Shown: positions 33,410 through 44,693 of the stretch, one piece after another
Position numbering within the stretch: the stretch's first letter is position 1
Layout of the letters: the number at the start of each line of letters is the position of its first letter
From: Oidiodendron maius Zn
Lineage: Eukaryota > Ascomycota > Leotiomycetes > Myxotrichaceae
Assembly (NCBI GenBank): GCA_000827325.1
Contig: KN832896.1
Location: forward strand, 8,414-72,413
Length of the DNA stretch: 64,000 nucleotides
Direction of reading: 5' to 3'
Translations under genes and position numbers: made by a program
The notes under the pieces: model-generated
What the model was told of the DNA's origin: nothing
Databases searched by the model: none
What the model saw: the letters and a program-made list of their open reading frames with translations, nothing else

Positions 33410-33825
33410 GACAAATTTTAGGGTCGAGATGAGTTATAACGTGGGGGATATATGGAAGCCTAGGCTCTCTCTTAAGGATCAATAAGTTGGTACGCTATAT
33501 AAAGCAGGGGTATACTACTATCCACACCTTAAACAAAGGTTGCCTCTCCACTTTAGATCCTTCGAACCGCTTAACTCGACGAGTATAAAACGAAGGATTT
33601 TTGCCCTATGCATCCAATTGGAGCTTACGCAATCCTTCAAGATATACTCTTATAAGTTAAGCAACATTAGGGCGAAGAGTGGAGAGGTAACCTTTATTCA
33701 AAAGGGGGGGGGGGGGGTGGGTATGAGTCATTTTCGTAGTTCATTTGTACAGTAAGCGCTAGTAAGCTACTGTATAGCAGGCAGATTATACTAGGGAGCT
33801 AGTAGTAAGACGTCTAAACAAAAGA

Positions 33826-33834
33826 CATAAAAGG
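33826..33834 (+). promoter_or_regulatory. TATA-like box of family B copy B3
   Basis: cataaaagg, in a 200-base promoter closely matching that of B2. About 130 bases before the ATG. Confidence 0.5.
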
Positions 33835-33966
33835 CCGCTCCAAGCTCTCAGCACAGCTCTTATTACACAGCTCTTATTAAAGTCATTATTCCGGATATAC
33901 TTACCCTCTATTAAGCAGCGAGACAAAATTTCTACTTACGAATTTACGTGTTTAGACTTTCCTAAG

Positions 33967-34179
33967 ATGCGTTCATCCTTGATCTTCGCCTTGCTATCGC
34001 TGGCTCTTGGTGTTGTCTCTATCCCACAAGGCCCTGGAACTTGCGAGCCCCGAGACCCTCAAATCTGCATTGTCCAAGGACAGACTTTGGAATGCTCAAG
34101 TGGCGAATGCGTTACTGGCTGCTCGTCCTTTGTTGATCCAACCTTTGGCGATTTTGTGAGCTGCTTCTGTAAGTCTTGA
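33967..34179 (+). CDS. Small cysteine-rich secreted protein, family B (copy B3)
   Basis: 70 aa. The signal peptide MRSSLIFALLSLALGVVS precedes IPQGPGTCEPRDPQICIVQG, then LECSSGECVTGC and FVSCFCKS. If read through, the mature part has seven cysteines. A good intron (34169-34221, gtaagt...ttacag) starts inside the second-last cysteine codon region; splicing it would place a TAA directly after SCF and leave six. Which form is made decides the disulfide pattern. The promoter matches B2, and the partner A3 is divergent. No known family recognised. Confidence 0.7.
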   Translation: MRSSLIFALLSLALGVVSIPQGPGTCEPRDPQICIVQGQTLECSSGECVTGCSSFVDPTFGDFVSCFCKS

Positions 34180-34639
34180 CTCACCTATTTTATACTTGGC
34201 GTAGCTTCTCATTACTTACAGAACCATGTCCCGCCGCAAGCTTCCCTCGTCCTTGGAGGTACCCTAGGAGTGGATTTTAGTGAAACTTTAGGGAGAGCTA
34301 TTATAAGATAACTTTTCTGAATTTGATTCTGCCACGTCTAACATAGCGTGCTATATTTAACGATTCCAATAGTGACCGTGAAGTTCTGTAGATTGTTGAG
34401 ACTCAACAAGTCACTCGTTACTAGATGTCGTAACAGTGCCCGCTATTGAATTTTTAGATGTATAGTCATATCTACATGATAGTTATAACGCGATGTTGTT
34501 AATTACGCTAGCGATGCTATGTATTCACCAACAGGATATGGAAACCCCTTTAGATGTTTCCCCCCCGTTCTTTCCCAACGTTTGTGTGGTCATATTATCG
34601 TACAGCAAGCTTACGCGTCCAGAACACGCTTACATCGCA
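34180..34639. other. Intergenic, no gene recognised
   Basis: 3' flank of B3 and promoter of the OsmC gene. Confidence 0.4.
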
Positions 34640-35077
34640 ATGTCGGCCATGAAGGCAATTGGTCTGTCTGTCTGGAAGGGGACATGGAAGACTGGCTCCG
34701 GAACAATCTCAACTACTAGCGATACTTTCAAGAACGCACCCTACAGTTTCTCCAGCCGATTCAATGGCACACCTGGTGCTAGCCCTGAAGAGCTGCTAGC
34801 AGCTGCGCAGGCGGGCTGTTTTAACCAGGCATTTGCAAACAATTTTGGGATGATAGGATTCGAGGCCGAAAAGATCGACACTTCAGTAACTGTGGAACTG
34901 GGCTATGGCTCCGACGGCCACCCTTCAATCCTCTCGGTTTCAATAGCATCGAATGCGAAAGTACCGGGCATCTCGAAAGAGCGATTTGATTACTGCGCCG
35001 AACGAGCTCGGACACATTGTACCATTGCAGCTCTTCTGAAGATCGGCCCAAAGTTAATTGCAACATTAGTTGAATAG
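34640..35077 (+). CDS. OsmC/Ohr-family peroxiredoxin-like protein
   Basis: 145 aa, single exon. The N-terminal VWKGTWKTGSGTISTTSDTF matches the OsmC subgroup. The first catalytic cysteine is in AAAQAGCFNQAFAN and the second in AERARTHCTIAALL. In this family the two thiols reduce organic hydroperoxides in dimers whose active sites sit at the interface. I chose the ATG at 34640 because it gives the usual family length; an upstream in-frame ATG would add 49 unrelated residues. It stands just before a transporter gene on the same strand. Confidence 0.85.
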   Translation: MSAMKAIGLSVWKGTWKTGSGTISTTSDTFKNAPYSFSSRFNGTPGASPEELLAAAQAGCFNQAFANNFGMIGFEAEKIDTSVTVELGYGSDGHPSILSVSIASNAKVPGISKERFDYCAERARTHCTIAALLKIGPKLIATLVE

Positions 35078-35745
35078 ATGAGCGGGACATCAGACAGGAA
35101 TTGCGTTGAATCCGGATTATTATTACCGATATACAGCTTAGCTAGATGCATGAAAATTTAGTTCGCATAAATACACTTTTTTCGAGCTCTTGTGGGTGTA
35201 TTCTCGTCCTGTAGAGGTTTTAGCTAAACACTACAACCACGATCTCTGTAACTATATTAATCAGTACAACTACATAAGTACAGTCATTACAGCGGGACCT
35301 ATTCACGGAATCACGGGCAGTGGGGTACAGGAAGACCGGGTGCTTGCCATAAACACATTATCGCCGATATATGCTAGTCAGCCGCTCCTGTCCGACGCCC
35401 ATACGGAAACAGTTAAATTCGTGGTTACAGGTTCTAGCGAAAATCAACTTGACTTATCGAATTTCTCTCGAAAGTATATGTCTAGAAACTCTTGAAGTCG
35501 ACTAGTTTCAATGCGCTATGAGCAATAATAAAGCCTCGCCTATTCGATCATATTTATGAATCAATCTCTATATTACCCACTCTAGGCTGGCTATATGTCG
35601 ATACTTAGTTGACACCAGTCGTTGATAAAGTATCGGGGACGTTGGGTATGTATTCTCCACTGGATGGAATGATCTATCTGAGGACGAAGAAATTAGGAAC
35701 AAGCTCAAGCATCGGGACAAGACGATTGGTCTCGACATTACTCCG
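35078..35745. other. Intergenic, no gene recognised
   Basis: No supported feature; promoter region of the transporter gene. Confidence 0.4.
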
Positions 35746-38700
35746 ATGCCAGCTCGAGGCCGGACATCGGAAATTATTGCGATGCTGAGACCAGTATGGC
35801 ACCGTCTCGGGCTGGACGGAAAACTATCGATTGCAATAATCAAAGGGTCACTTCCACCGGTTATTGGCGTTGCGATGTATCAAGCTGACAGGATCGCCAA
35901 CGCCGTTGGCACTCTAAATACACTTATTCCTATAATAGCGCTCTGTACGCCATACACATCTCCCAGAGCAGAACTCTTGCAGGCATTGTTCTTTAATGTC
36001 CTCACAACTTGCATCGCTTGTGGCATGTCGTTTTTGGGCCTATATGCCTGCCTCGAAGCTAGGCATCATACGGAACAGGAGCCGGCGAAGGATAGGTATA
36101 ACAGCTCAGCTAGTGCTGTCTGTGCCATATTCTTGTTTGTCAATATTTATATCATTAACGCATTGAGGGCGCGATTTCCATTTTTGCTCTATCCTGCTCT
36201 ATGCTATAGCACGTTTATTGGCATCGGCTTCACGACATTTCACATCGACACCACGATGGCATCAGGCGAGCTCCTAATTTGGAAAATGATGAAAGCGTAC
36301 TTTATTGGTTTCGGACTAGCAGCAGCAGTTGGGCTGCTTGTTTCGCCTATTACAAGTAGGACTGTTCTCTTCCAGCAGCAGATTAGACTCTTGGAGACAC
36401 TAAAACTCTCGAGCAACTCCAAAGCTCGAATGCGATACCCAGAAAACGATGCAAAGTCGGTTGTGCATAGTGAGGAGCAAAGTCAAAATGGCCCTCTTTC
36501 GGGCAACGCATCGGCTGCGGCACTAACGGAATCTCTTTTCTCCACCTTCGCTACCATTCTCGGTAGCATCTCTTCTGCACAGAGCGAGATTGCCTGGGGA
36601 AAGCTCCGTGCTAATGATCTGGCCGAAGCAACTGAGCTACTTCGAGCAGTTCTGGTGCCATCTCTGGCTCTTACCAACTTGGAAGAGGCATTAGGGATCT
36701 TTGATACTTCTGCTAAGAACGAGCCTTCTCCTCGCCACATAAATAACGAAAGGGTAGAAGAGAACCAAAGGTCAAGCACGGTCCACAAGAATGGGAGAGA
36801 CGCTATGGATGACGTTGGCCCATGGAATAGACTATTACTCTGTGCGACTTGGGATGGCCCAAGCCAGTCCGATAGGTTGTGATCTCGAGGCAGCACATCA
36901 GGGAGGCTCATGCAGCCAATCCAATGCTGCAGAAGACCTCTATTTACAGCTTTCTAAGTTTCACGGCACGAGGGAGTCGCGACTGCCACTGCATCCGAAT
37001 TCACCGGCGTTAAGAGGGCACAAACACGAGGCGGGTAATCCCAGTGGAGATTTTCGCAATCACCCTCCTCGTTTTAATCGTCATCATTTATATATGGCAA
37101 TATACGTAGACCAGCTCATATTTTTCCAAGGCAGTGCTGTCCTAGACCTGGTAAAATTTGCAGACAATAAGGTAGCTGACGGGACAATGGGACGACCCCG
37201 CCTTATAATGCCATCGATTCTTCACCTCCGAGCCTCGCATATCCATCCGCATTCGCGACAAGCCTCTCACTCCGATCACAGGTCACAGCACAATGGAAAT
37301 GCATACTGGTCACCCGGGAGAAGTGCCAGCCAATGGACACATTCACTGGAAAGAGATATCGAGCACCTCTCGCCCACGAACGCTTGGGAGTATTATAGCG
37401 ACTACATCCGTAAATTGGAGAAATTGTTTCATTCACCAGCCTCGGTTTACGGCCTACGTGTAGCGTGCGCGTGTCTGTCGGTGGGAATAATAGCATTCCT
37501 TCACTCATCAATGATGTTCTTCCAGCAGCAAAGGCTATCTTGGATTTTCCTATTCATTGCAATTTCCTCAAGCTGGACTAGCGGCCAGTCCACATCAAGT
37601 CTCATAATCCGCCTGGTGTGTAAGTCAACAAGAGAAGGTGTGGCTCGTATTGATATCGATAGGTCGGAACACTCATTGCGACAGCTAGCAGCCTCATCAT
37701 GTGGTATATTGTTAACGGCAACACCGTTGGAGTACTAGTCTTCATGACTTTCTTCACGGTTGGAGAATTCTACTTCATCCTTAAATTCCCAAAATATCTT
37801 GTAGCATTCATTACAGCGTACGTATGGTTATACTTATCGTTGATGTTTATTATTGACTGTCGGTAGGATGGTGACACAGGTTCTGATTGTTGGATATGGG
37901 CTACAAGTGAATAAGATCGGTATCGCAGCATCTGAACTAACGCTCCAATTATACAAACCCACGTACATACTGGCACCATACAGGCTAGCTACCACTGCGG
38001 CGGGCGCATTGATAACATTTGTCTGGACAATATTCCCATACCCTGTGACAGACCGAACACAACTGCGACACGATCTTGGAAATTCCATGTACGTGCTTGC
38101 CAAGTATTATGCCTGCGTCTATGCTCAGATAGTAGCACGACTTGAAGGGACAGAAGGAGATCCAGCTTCATATAATAGCATCGGAAGCGAGCTTGCTCGA
38201 TCTGAAAGAGTCCTGTTCGGCGAAGTTCTGGCATTGCTCCAGAGCATCAGAGCCGACTCAATGTTTACCGCATATGAGATTACTTTAGGCGGCAAATTTC
38301 CTCATGCGACGTTTGAGTCCATTGTTAAAGGAACGCGGAATCTGTTGGGCCACTTCGCATTAATGTCGTAAGATAACTTCTCCTACCGCAATGCCTTTTA
38401 AACCCACCACTGACAAAGTGAAGTCACCTCAGTCAAAAGCTACCCCGAAAGTCCAGCATCGGATGGTTTCAGAACCTTGCGAAGCTCCTAGATGAGATTA
38501 ACCCTACTAGCCATGACATAACATCTATGCTCATCCTACTCTCGACTGCTATAAAGAATGGCAACCCGCTACCCCCATACCTGTATCCTCCAAAATTCTA
38601 TAATATTGTTGATTCTATTGCTGCTATAGACTCGGGTATGTGATAGCAGTTATTCGTCAGTACGCCAAAATCTAATTGCATTAGATATCCTTTCCACGTC

Positions 38701-38901
38701 ACACCTATTAGAGCCAGGTTATCCTGAATATATAGCCCTTCAAGTTGCAATAACTCTCGTCTCATCAGACCTCAAGGCTTTGATTCAGCAGGTAAAACAA
38801 CTGGTAGGGGAAGTAGATTTTAGGTACGCATTATACACGCTACTATTTGTAGGTACAGAGCACTAACAACATTATCTAGATTTTACAAGCCGACTAATTA
38901 A
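35746..38901 (+). pseudogene. ArAE/DUF2421-type membrane transporter with one apparent frameshift
   Basis: The N-terminal membrane domain (KLSIAIIKGSLPPVIGVAMY, RYNSSASAVCAIFLFVNIYI, then AAAVGLLVSPITSR) is typical of fungal aromatic-acid-exporter-like proteins. Near 36800 the frame shifts by one base (about DDV, then AHGIDYYSVRLGMAQ) and continues through AVLDLVKFADNKVADGTM and VYGLRVACACLSVGIIAF. A short intron after 37616 joins to GTLIATASSLIMWYIVNGNT, another (about 37815-37865) to MVTQVLIVGYGLQVNKIGIA and APYRLATTAAGALITFVWTI, then PYPVTDRTQLRHDLG. Further exons carry WFQNLAKLLDEINPTSHDIT and ILSTSHLLEPGYPEYIALQV, ending near 38901. Relatives are about 1,000 aa efflux-type proteins. If the single-base insertion is real the gene is dead; otherwise it is a full-length exporter. 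Confidence 0.7.
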
Positions 38902-39393
38902 TAATGGCAGTGCGAATGGCATAATTAGATGTATATTGAAATATCCTTATTTCGCCTTCTTCTACCTAGACCAGCTGGGAGGTGCCCAAGGCTCACAACT
39001 TTTTTTCAGGGTGCTGTAGTAGTGGGTGGTGGCGTCAAAAAATGATATGACGCTCAAGCCGGCCGAACATATCCCGAACATATTCATTCCACTTACGGTA
39101 CTATAAGCGGACTCTAAAACTCGCCCAAGAAAACGTGTCAGCACTCGCAGCACTCGCAGCCACCACGGCCATAGCATTATTTGCGTGCGATTAATTTTTA
39201 CATGTAATTTGCCTCTCTTGTATTACTGCAACGGGTACGGGGCCAAGTGTCCGGAAGCGGGAACTGTTCGGAGCATTTGGTCAAGCAATGCTCTTAGCCT
39301 ATATAGCTGTTTATATTCAACTACTGGCTCTCCAACATCAGATCTTCCTGTCAAATATTTCCCTGGATTCTTTTACTTTATTCCCCGTCGAAA

Positions 39394-39882
39394 ATGGCTA
39401 CCAAAGAAAGACTACTAAAGTTTCCCGTTATGCAGCACCGAAACCCTGACATAACAGAAGATGAATTTAATCGCCACTGGACTCAGAAGCACGCTGTAGT
39501 TGCAGCTGCGTGGCTTCAAAGAAATAACATCATCGGATACACGCAGGTATATTCTTCTCTGTATGTAGTGCTCGCAGCTGCTCACACAATTTCATTGTAG
39601 TATCATACCCCGCTTGCCACTCGCCAACTTGCTGCAGGATTCTCGGAGGCCATTGGCTAGAAGATGTCGGACTACGATGGGCATGTTGAGTTTCTAGTGC
39701 GCAGCGTAGGCGATCTGTACAAAGCTGTACAAGATCCAGATTACCCTGCAAAAGTAGCTCCGGACGAGAAATACCTTCTTGATCCATCCACATCTATGGT
39801 CACCGTAGGATGGGAGGAGGTATACGTGTTGGATAGCAAGCTGGTCAATCTTACAGAAGATGGAAAATCTGCCTATGAATAA
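39394..39882 (+). pseudogene. EthD-domain protein with an in-frame stop
   Basis: MATKERLLKFPVMQHRNPDI, then EDEFNRHWTQKHAVVAAAWL and IGYTQ are the start of an EthD dimeric ferredoxin-like barrel. An intron (39547-39600, gtatat...tgtag) leads in phase to YHTPLATRQLAAGFSEAIG. A TAG then stands where relatives have Trp, and the frame goes on KMSDYDGHVEFLVRSVGDLY to PSTSMVTVGWEEVYVL. A G-to-A change (TGG to TAG) would explain the stop. Fungal EthD proteins act in polyketide or aromatic pathways, for example as decarboxylases or dehydratases. Confidence 0.7.
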
Positions 39883-41204
39883 GAACAACGCCAGGGCTTG
39901 ACTATGTCTACAAAAGCTAACAAGGCAGCCAAGAGCCTCGCTAAATGTAACATGAATCGATGAACTTGTAATGGTGATCTATATCATGGTGACAACACGG
40001 AGAAAATCAACGCAGCAGTGCTGGCATGCGGTACTACTCGCGGTTCTTTACGACTAATTTTTCCCCAGTGAGATCATAGAAAGAGAAACTATTGGTTCGG
40101 TTTGTTATCTGCATTACTTGATATCCCTTTACCTATCTAGAATATCGATCTGGATCTTGTACAGCAGCAGATGTGCCTCAGAGATAAAGAATCAGATCAT
40201 GGGCGAAGCCATGAGATCGGTGATACGCCCCTTGTATCATATTCCATGCATCCCTCCTGCCCGAAACCTAGTTAGTACACAGCCCTCTTTTTTGATTCGA
40301 AATGTGGCCGAAGTACTATTTACAAGCCTTAGTGCTCTGCATCCTGCTGGCGCTTGCCGCTGCTCCAGGTAGCTTTACGCACATTACCAATACGCCAGTA
40401 AGCTTCATTAGTATTAGACTAGATAAGCGTAACCTCACCCAGAGCGAGGCTCAGTCATATCCGCCTCTCCGGCTGCATTGAGGTGGGGTTTTCGAGCGGA
40501 CTCGAGCGGACTGGGCCGCCGCTCCTTACATGAACAGGAACTCCGAAGCCATCGCCAACTTAGTGGGGTTATCTGGGGGACGACGCATTATCTAGCACTC
40601 GGTATCTCAAGTGCCAAAAGTGTTTCAACTGGTTAGTGCTCTGCAGAACACTCAATGGACCTGGCTCACATTTCTAGCATTTTTGGAAGAGGTTGCATCC
40701 ATGAAACTATCATCATTCATTATAGTCAACGTATCGATATCATCGCTGTCGCGGCATGTATCATTAGCCGCAGCCATCGAAGCGCACTCTTTCGAATAAC
40801 ACATATATTGCGCGGTATACTGAGAGGACCTGGCTGGATCTCACCAGAGTTTGAATCGCTTTTCGTGCCCCAATTGCGAGCCGGCCGACTAGTTGATGAA
40901 GATGAACTACGAGAGGAGAGGGGCAAAATCAGATGTGGGAGGGCCTCTACTTATAGCTGTAGAGCAACAAATTCCGGCCTTGGATGTGCGGATCACAAAT
41001 GGCCGGGCTGCAGAGGTACGTTACACTCTTAGATGGTAGGAGAACGCTCTTGCAGAAGGCCCTGCTGTTATCTGCAGTCAAGAGATGTTTGCGTTACATA
41101 CGAGGATAGTTATATTTAGTGAGTGGAAGGCTACAAGAGGAAATCATTTTGCTTGTGCTAACAGGATTAACGTATATTATGGTTGCGCGTTATCAAGATC
41201 ACCC
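39883..41204. other. 1.3 kb without a firm gene
   Basis: An overlapping pair of open frames at 40611-41032 includes RGPGWISPEFESLFVPQLRA, then GRLVDEDELREERGK, which looks protein-like but matches nothing I can name. It may be a gene fragment. Confidence 0.3.
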
Positions 41205-41684
41205 CTAAAAGCGTGGACAATAGCGAAAAGAAATCTTGTCAAACTGTGAGTAACACTCATCGCCATATCGTGATCCCCTACCGGCTGGGTCAGTGCCACA
41301 TAATTTTTCACACGTAGCCGGGTCTCCTCTGTGATAATTATTTCCGTACGGGCAGATGTATACCTTCCTAGTACGTAGGACTGGGTGATATTCCGCCTGT
41401 GTATCGGTCGACAATGTTTCCGTATAGGGTTGGCCGTCTCGTACACCGATGGTATATCTGACCTTCACTGCTGTAAGGTATCCCTTATTTTTCAACCAAT
41501 TTTCTAATCGCGGAATCTGGAAAACCTCCGCTTCTCCCAGAGGAGCCAAGTACGGAGAGAAATCATGGCCTTTTTCGTTATCGTAAAAACACGGAAGGAC
41601 ACCGCGGCGAATGTAGCGCAAGATGTACACGAATAGTTCGGGATCGGCGTCGACAAGTATGCAGTGTTGCTAATAATATGACAA
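41205..41684 (-). pseudogene. BTB/POZ (K-channel-tetramerisation-type) protein, partial
   Basis: The minus strand, from a ttattag that would serve as a 3' splice site, reads LVDADPELFVYILRYIRRGV, then LPCFYDNEKGHDFSPYLAPL, EAEVFQIPRLENWLKNKGYL and KVRYTIGVRDG. This is the second half of a fungal BTB domain plus its usual extension, continuing RKVYICPYGNNYHRGDPATC to a stop at 41205. The first beta strands should lie upstream but are replaced by a 30-bp tandem repeat (41670-41820) and sequence I cannot match. So it is either truncated or has a long odd intron. Fungal relatives have unknown roles. Confidence 0.55.
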
Positions 41685-41820
41685 TAAAGTAATATACGGC
41701 AATACATACCATATAATATGCATTTATCGATATTGTGCCAATACAATATGCATGCTGTTATATTGTGACAATACAATATACAGACATGTATATTAGCGAT
41801 ATATTGTCTATATTGATTTG
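41670..41820. repeat. Tandem repeat of about 30 bp
   Basis: Units such as atattgtgccaatacaatat followed by gcatgctgtt recur about four times with changes, which is visible when translated as a 10-residue periodicity (CILYCHNITA, CILYWHNIDK). It lies directly upstream of the BTB exon. Confidence 0.6.
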
Positions 41821-42579
41821 ACACGGTTCCGGAGTTGTTGATTTACTGTTGCTTCTTGGTGGACTTTGATCGTTGAACCGGCTGCAATACTCGGAGACTA
41901 TCTATTCCATATTATTGCAGTATCCTCTTAAGACTTGAGTCTCCCCAATATAGCTCCATTGACGCCATTGACTTCCGTCACCAAAACGGTCCCAGTGTTG
42001 CATCCGTCCACTACGATGTCCGTCACACAGGCGTGCAATGTCGCCCTCGTCGCATTTGGTGGTATCGGGACCCGTTTATCATACGCCGTATCTCATTTAT
42101 CTAGTTTTATACCATCCATTTCGTATTTGCCGGGGGATCGGAGATGTTTCTGAAGGTTTCCCGCTCGTCCTCGGCCTCGCGTATATAGCCCACAATCTTT
42201 TCATATGTAATTTCCACCCCCTTATCTAATTGTGCTCCAGGATAGAGGTCGCCTTGATCGTGGAGTAAATCGGGGATATATCAATCATCTCTTTCTCTTG
42301 ATCTCCTTGAACGGGACAATTGGAGGCAAGTACTTCGATTAATAGGTAAAATCTCCTTAGATGAAAATATTGAGGACTTTCCTTAATCGATTTGATCGTC
42401 GATCGATATCCAATCCTGGCGTTCTGACGACCAGCCTGAAACGAGAGCATATTCATAGATGATCACAGCGAGCAAGTACCTCTACGACTAAGCATTTAAA
42501 GCATCGACGGTAAAAGGGCAAAAGGTCAAATAGAACTATGGCATCAAGACTAGTCTCATCAAAGTTGTCCTCTCCATTT
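41821..42579. other. No gene recognised
   Basis: Short open frames on both strands lack motifs. This should hold the 5' part of the BTB gene, but none is visible. Confidence 0.35.
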
Positions 42580-43035
42580 TCATATATTGACGGGATCTTT
42601 CTTATATCTGTATGTCCCCCAGCGGTCCAGGACTTTTCTCTTGATTTCTTCCGGGTAAGATGAACGGAAAGAAGCCTCAACCCCTGGCATGTCCAAAGTC
42701 TCAAATTCCACAGGCAACATGCACAATCTGACAACCTTGGCTTGCGGATCGTGAGGGTTGGGGCCGTGGGTGGCGTATGGCACTAGATTATAGGTTGGGT
42801 AGTTGCCTACGAAGAAGAAGTCGCTGTCTTGTGGCTGGGCCTTGGTCGCTTCAGCCCAGACGACCTCATGCAGGTCACTGGGGTCGATGTTGTCGCCGAC
42901 AATAAATATCTTTGGCACAAACCGACCGGGTTTAGAGCTGAAAACAATCTCCCCCACTTGGCGGCTGAATGTCTCAGGCGTGGTCTTCATCCCGACGTGT
43001 CACACAACATCAGTTTGAGTCCAGTTGAACCAATA
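42580..43035 (-). pseudogene. C-terminal part of a UbiD-family decarboxylase
   Basis: MKTTPETFSRQVGEIVFSSK, then PKIFIVGDNIDPSDLHEVVW, AEATKAQPQDSDFFF and SFRSSYPEEIKRKVLDRWGT are the last domain of UbiD/Fdc1-type enzymes, which use prenylated FMN to decarboxylate aromatic or acrylic acids. About 137 of some 500 residues remain. The prenyl-FMN and catalytic Glu-Arg-Glu region is missing. It directly follows a truncated FAD flavoprotein on the same strand. Confidence 0.75.
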
Positions 43036-43685
43036 CCTTGTAAGTCTTAAGTGTGCTCATGGTTGAGAAGAAACTGCACTGTATTGGGAACGTCGGTCTC
43101 CAATTTCTCACAGTAAGCCTGGTCCGCAAGTCCGTTGCTGTTACAGTTAGAGGACGCGATGCTTTAGTCGCACGGGATTGCTAACCTGACAAGCTAGACG
43201 CGAGTGAGCCGCAGAGGAGACAAAAATTACCGCCCTGCACTCACCTTCATCTCATTTTTGAAGTTGCTGTCCAACTTGTTTTCTGTGCATCGACTCAGCA
43301 TGTCACGTTTCGACATTACCATTCTCTCACGACGCACCCTTGTCCAATCGAAAGAAGGCCGGTGTCCACCTGGGACGTCATTGTCAGCTCGTATACTTTT
43401 CGAGCATTTCAGAGACTTGGATTATCATACCTGCTAGCACCACGTTGTTCTCCATCTTTACCGGCCTCAATCAACGCGACTGTGGCAGCCTTACCCAGGC
43501 TTTTGGCGTTCTCCAAGAAGTTCAGCGTTGTCATACACCCCTAATCATCATCGCTTCAGTCATATTACTTTAGCCTCGATCCATCTCTACGTCAAACTCA
43601 CAGCAAAGCCAGATCCGACCACGATAAAATTGTACTCTGTGGGGGCGCCTGAGGTGCTTGTTACGACTTGGCTAATGACTGACAT
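43036..43685 (-). pseudogene. N-terminal part of a fumarate-reductase-like FAD flavoprotein
   Basis: Exon a (43602-43685): MSVISQVVTSTSGAPTEYNF, then IVVGSGFA. Exon b (43431-43540): GCMTTLNFLENAKSLGKAAT, then VALIEAGKDGEQRGASR. Exon c (from 43369): WTPAFFRLDKG, then a stop in that frame. Further on, near 43040-43130, another frame reads GLADQAYCEKLETDVPNTVQ, then FLLNHEHT. The Rossmann GxGxxA start and the order of blocks fit FAD_binding_2 flavoproteins. The C-terminal substrate domain is absent; the UbiD fragment begins instead. Broken. Confidence 0.65.
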
Positions 43686-44693
43686 AATGCGAGTTATTCT
43701 GGTTTGATTCTCTCTGATTCTATGGCTCAGATACATCGTCTCTCAAGGGCAAGCCAATGCGGCACAGTATATAAGGAGTGCTTGATCCTGGTCTCACAGT
43801 ATCGAATACTGTCGGTGGCTACTAATGGCCACAGATTGCATAGGAAATCATTTTAACCGTTTATCCGGAAGTTGAGATTCCCACCTCTGCCGCAAAGCTT
43901 CCTGGTATGAAGAATTCAACACGGAACTAGCTCACTCGAACCATCTCCAAGAGAAGTGATACCATTCAAAGAACAATAGAACTAAAGCGCTTGGAGATGA
44001 TGGCTCTGAAGATGGGGTGATCATCTTTCGCAAGAAATAGCTGGTCTGCACTTCTAGCCCCATAAAGCCACAAATGGACTGAGTATCAAAACCCTCACTT
44101 TCTTGATGCCCACCATCACGTTTTTGTAGACCCACATCTGACTCATCGAAGCGGCCGCAATTTTTCAGGGTCAAACCGATGTCCACTTTTCGAAAGAAAA
44201 CAGATCTCTTGTCTACACCTCTAAATTCGGTTTACCGACTTCCAGCAGGGCATCACTTGCTCTCAACTCAGCAGGGAGTCCCGGTACTCGTGCGTCTCGA
44301 AGATACATATTAATTAATAGCTAAAACTGAGCAGGCCCCAATAGCAACCTATTTCCAACCAGCCCAGAAAACTGTGCTCCAATGGCAATATGTCTCCTAC
44401 GGAGGCCGAAGTTTCTCGTGCAAGTTGTTAATTCTATACATTAACGACAGAATTTGCTAATACAAAACAGTGCTTAACTCTACAGTACTTAAAGGGGCCG
44501 ATTATCTACTGTATGGCAAGGAAACGGATACAGAATGCGTCAGATGGATTCACATTCTTGGCTTCAACATTCAGTAACATTCTAACCTTAGTGACGACCA
44601 ACATGACACCGTATTTGAACATGGATTTCTATTTTACTTCCACATTAGTTTCTTTCCCCTCATATAGAACTGAGCTCACTCAGACGTGATACC
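43686..44693. other. No gene recognised
   Basis: A minus-strand open frame (43932-44186) contains KKRDGGHQESEGFDTQSICG-like sequence without a known domain. Otherwise nothing. Confidence 0.35.
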
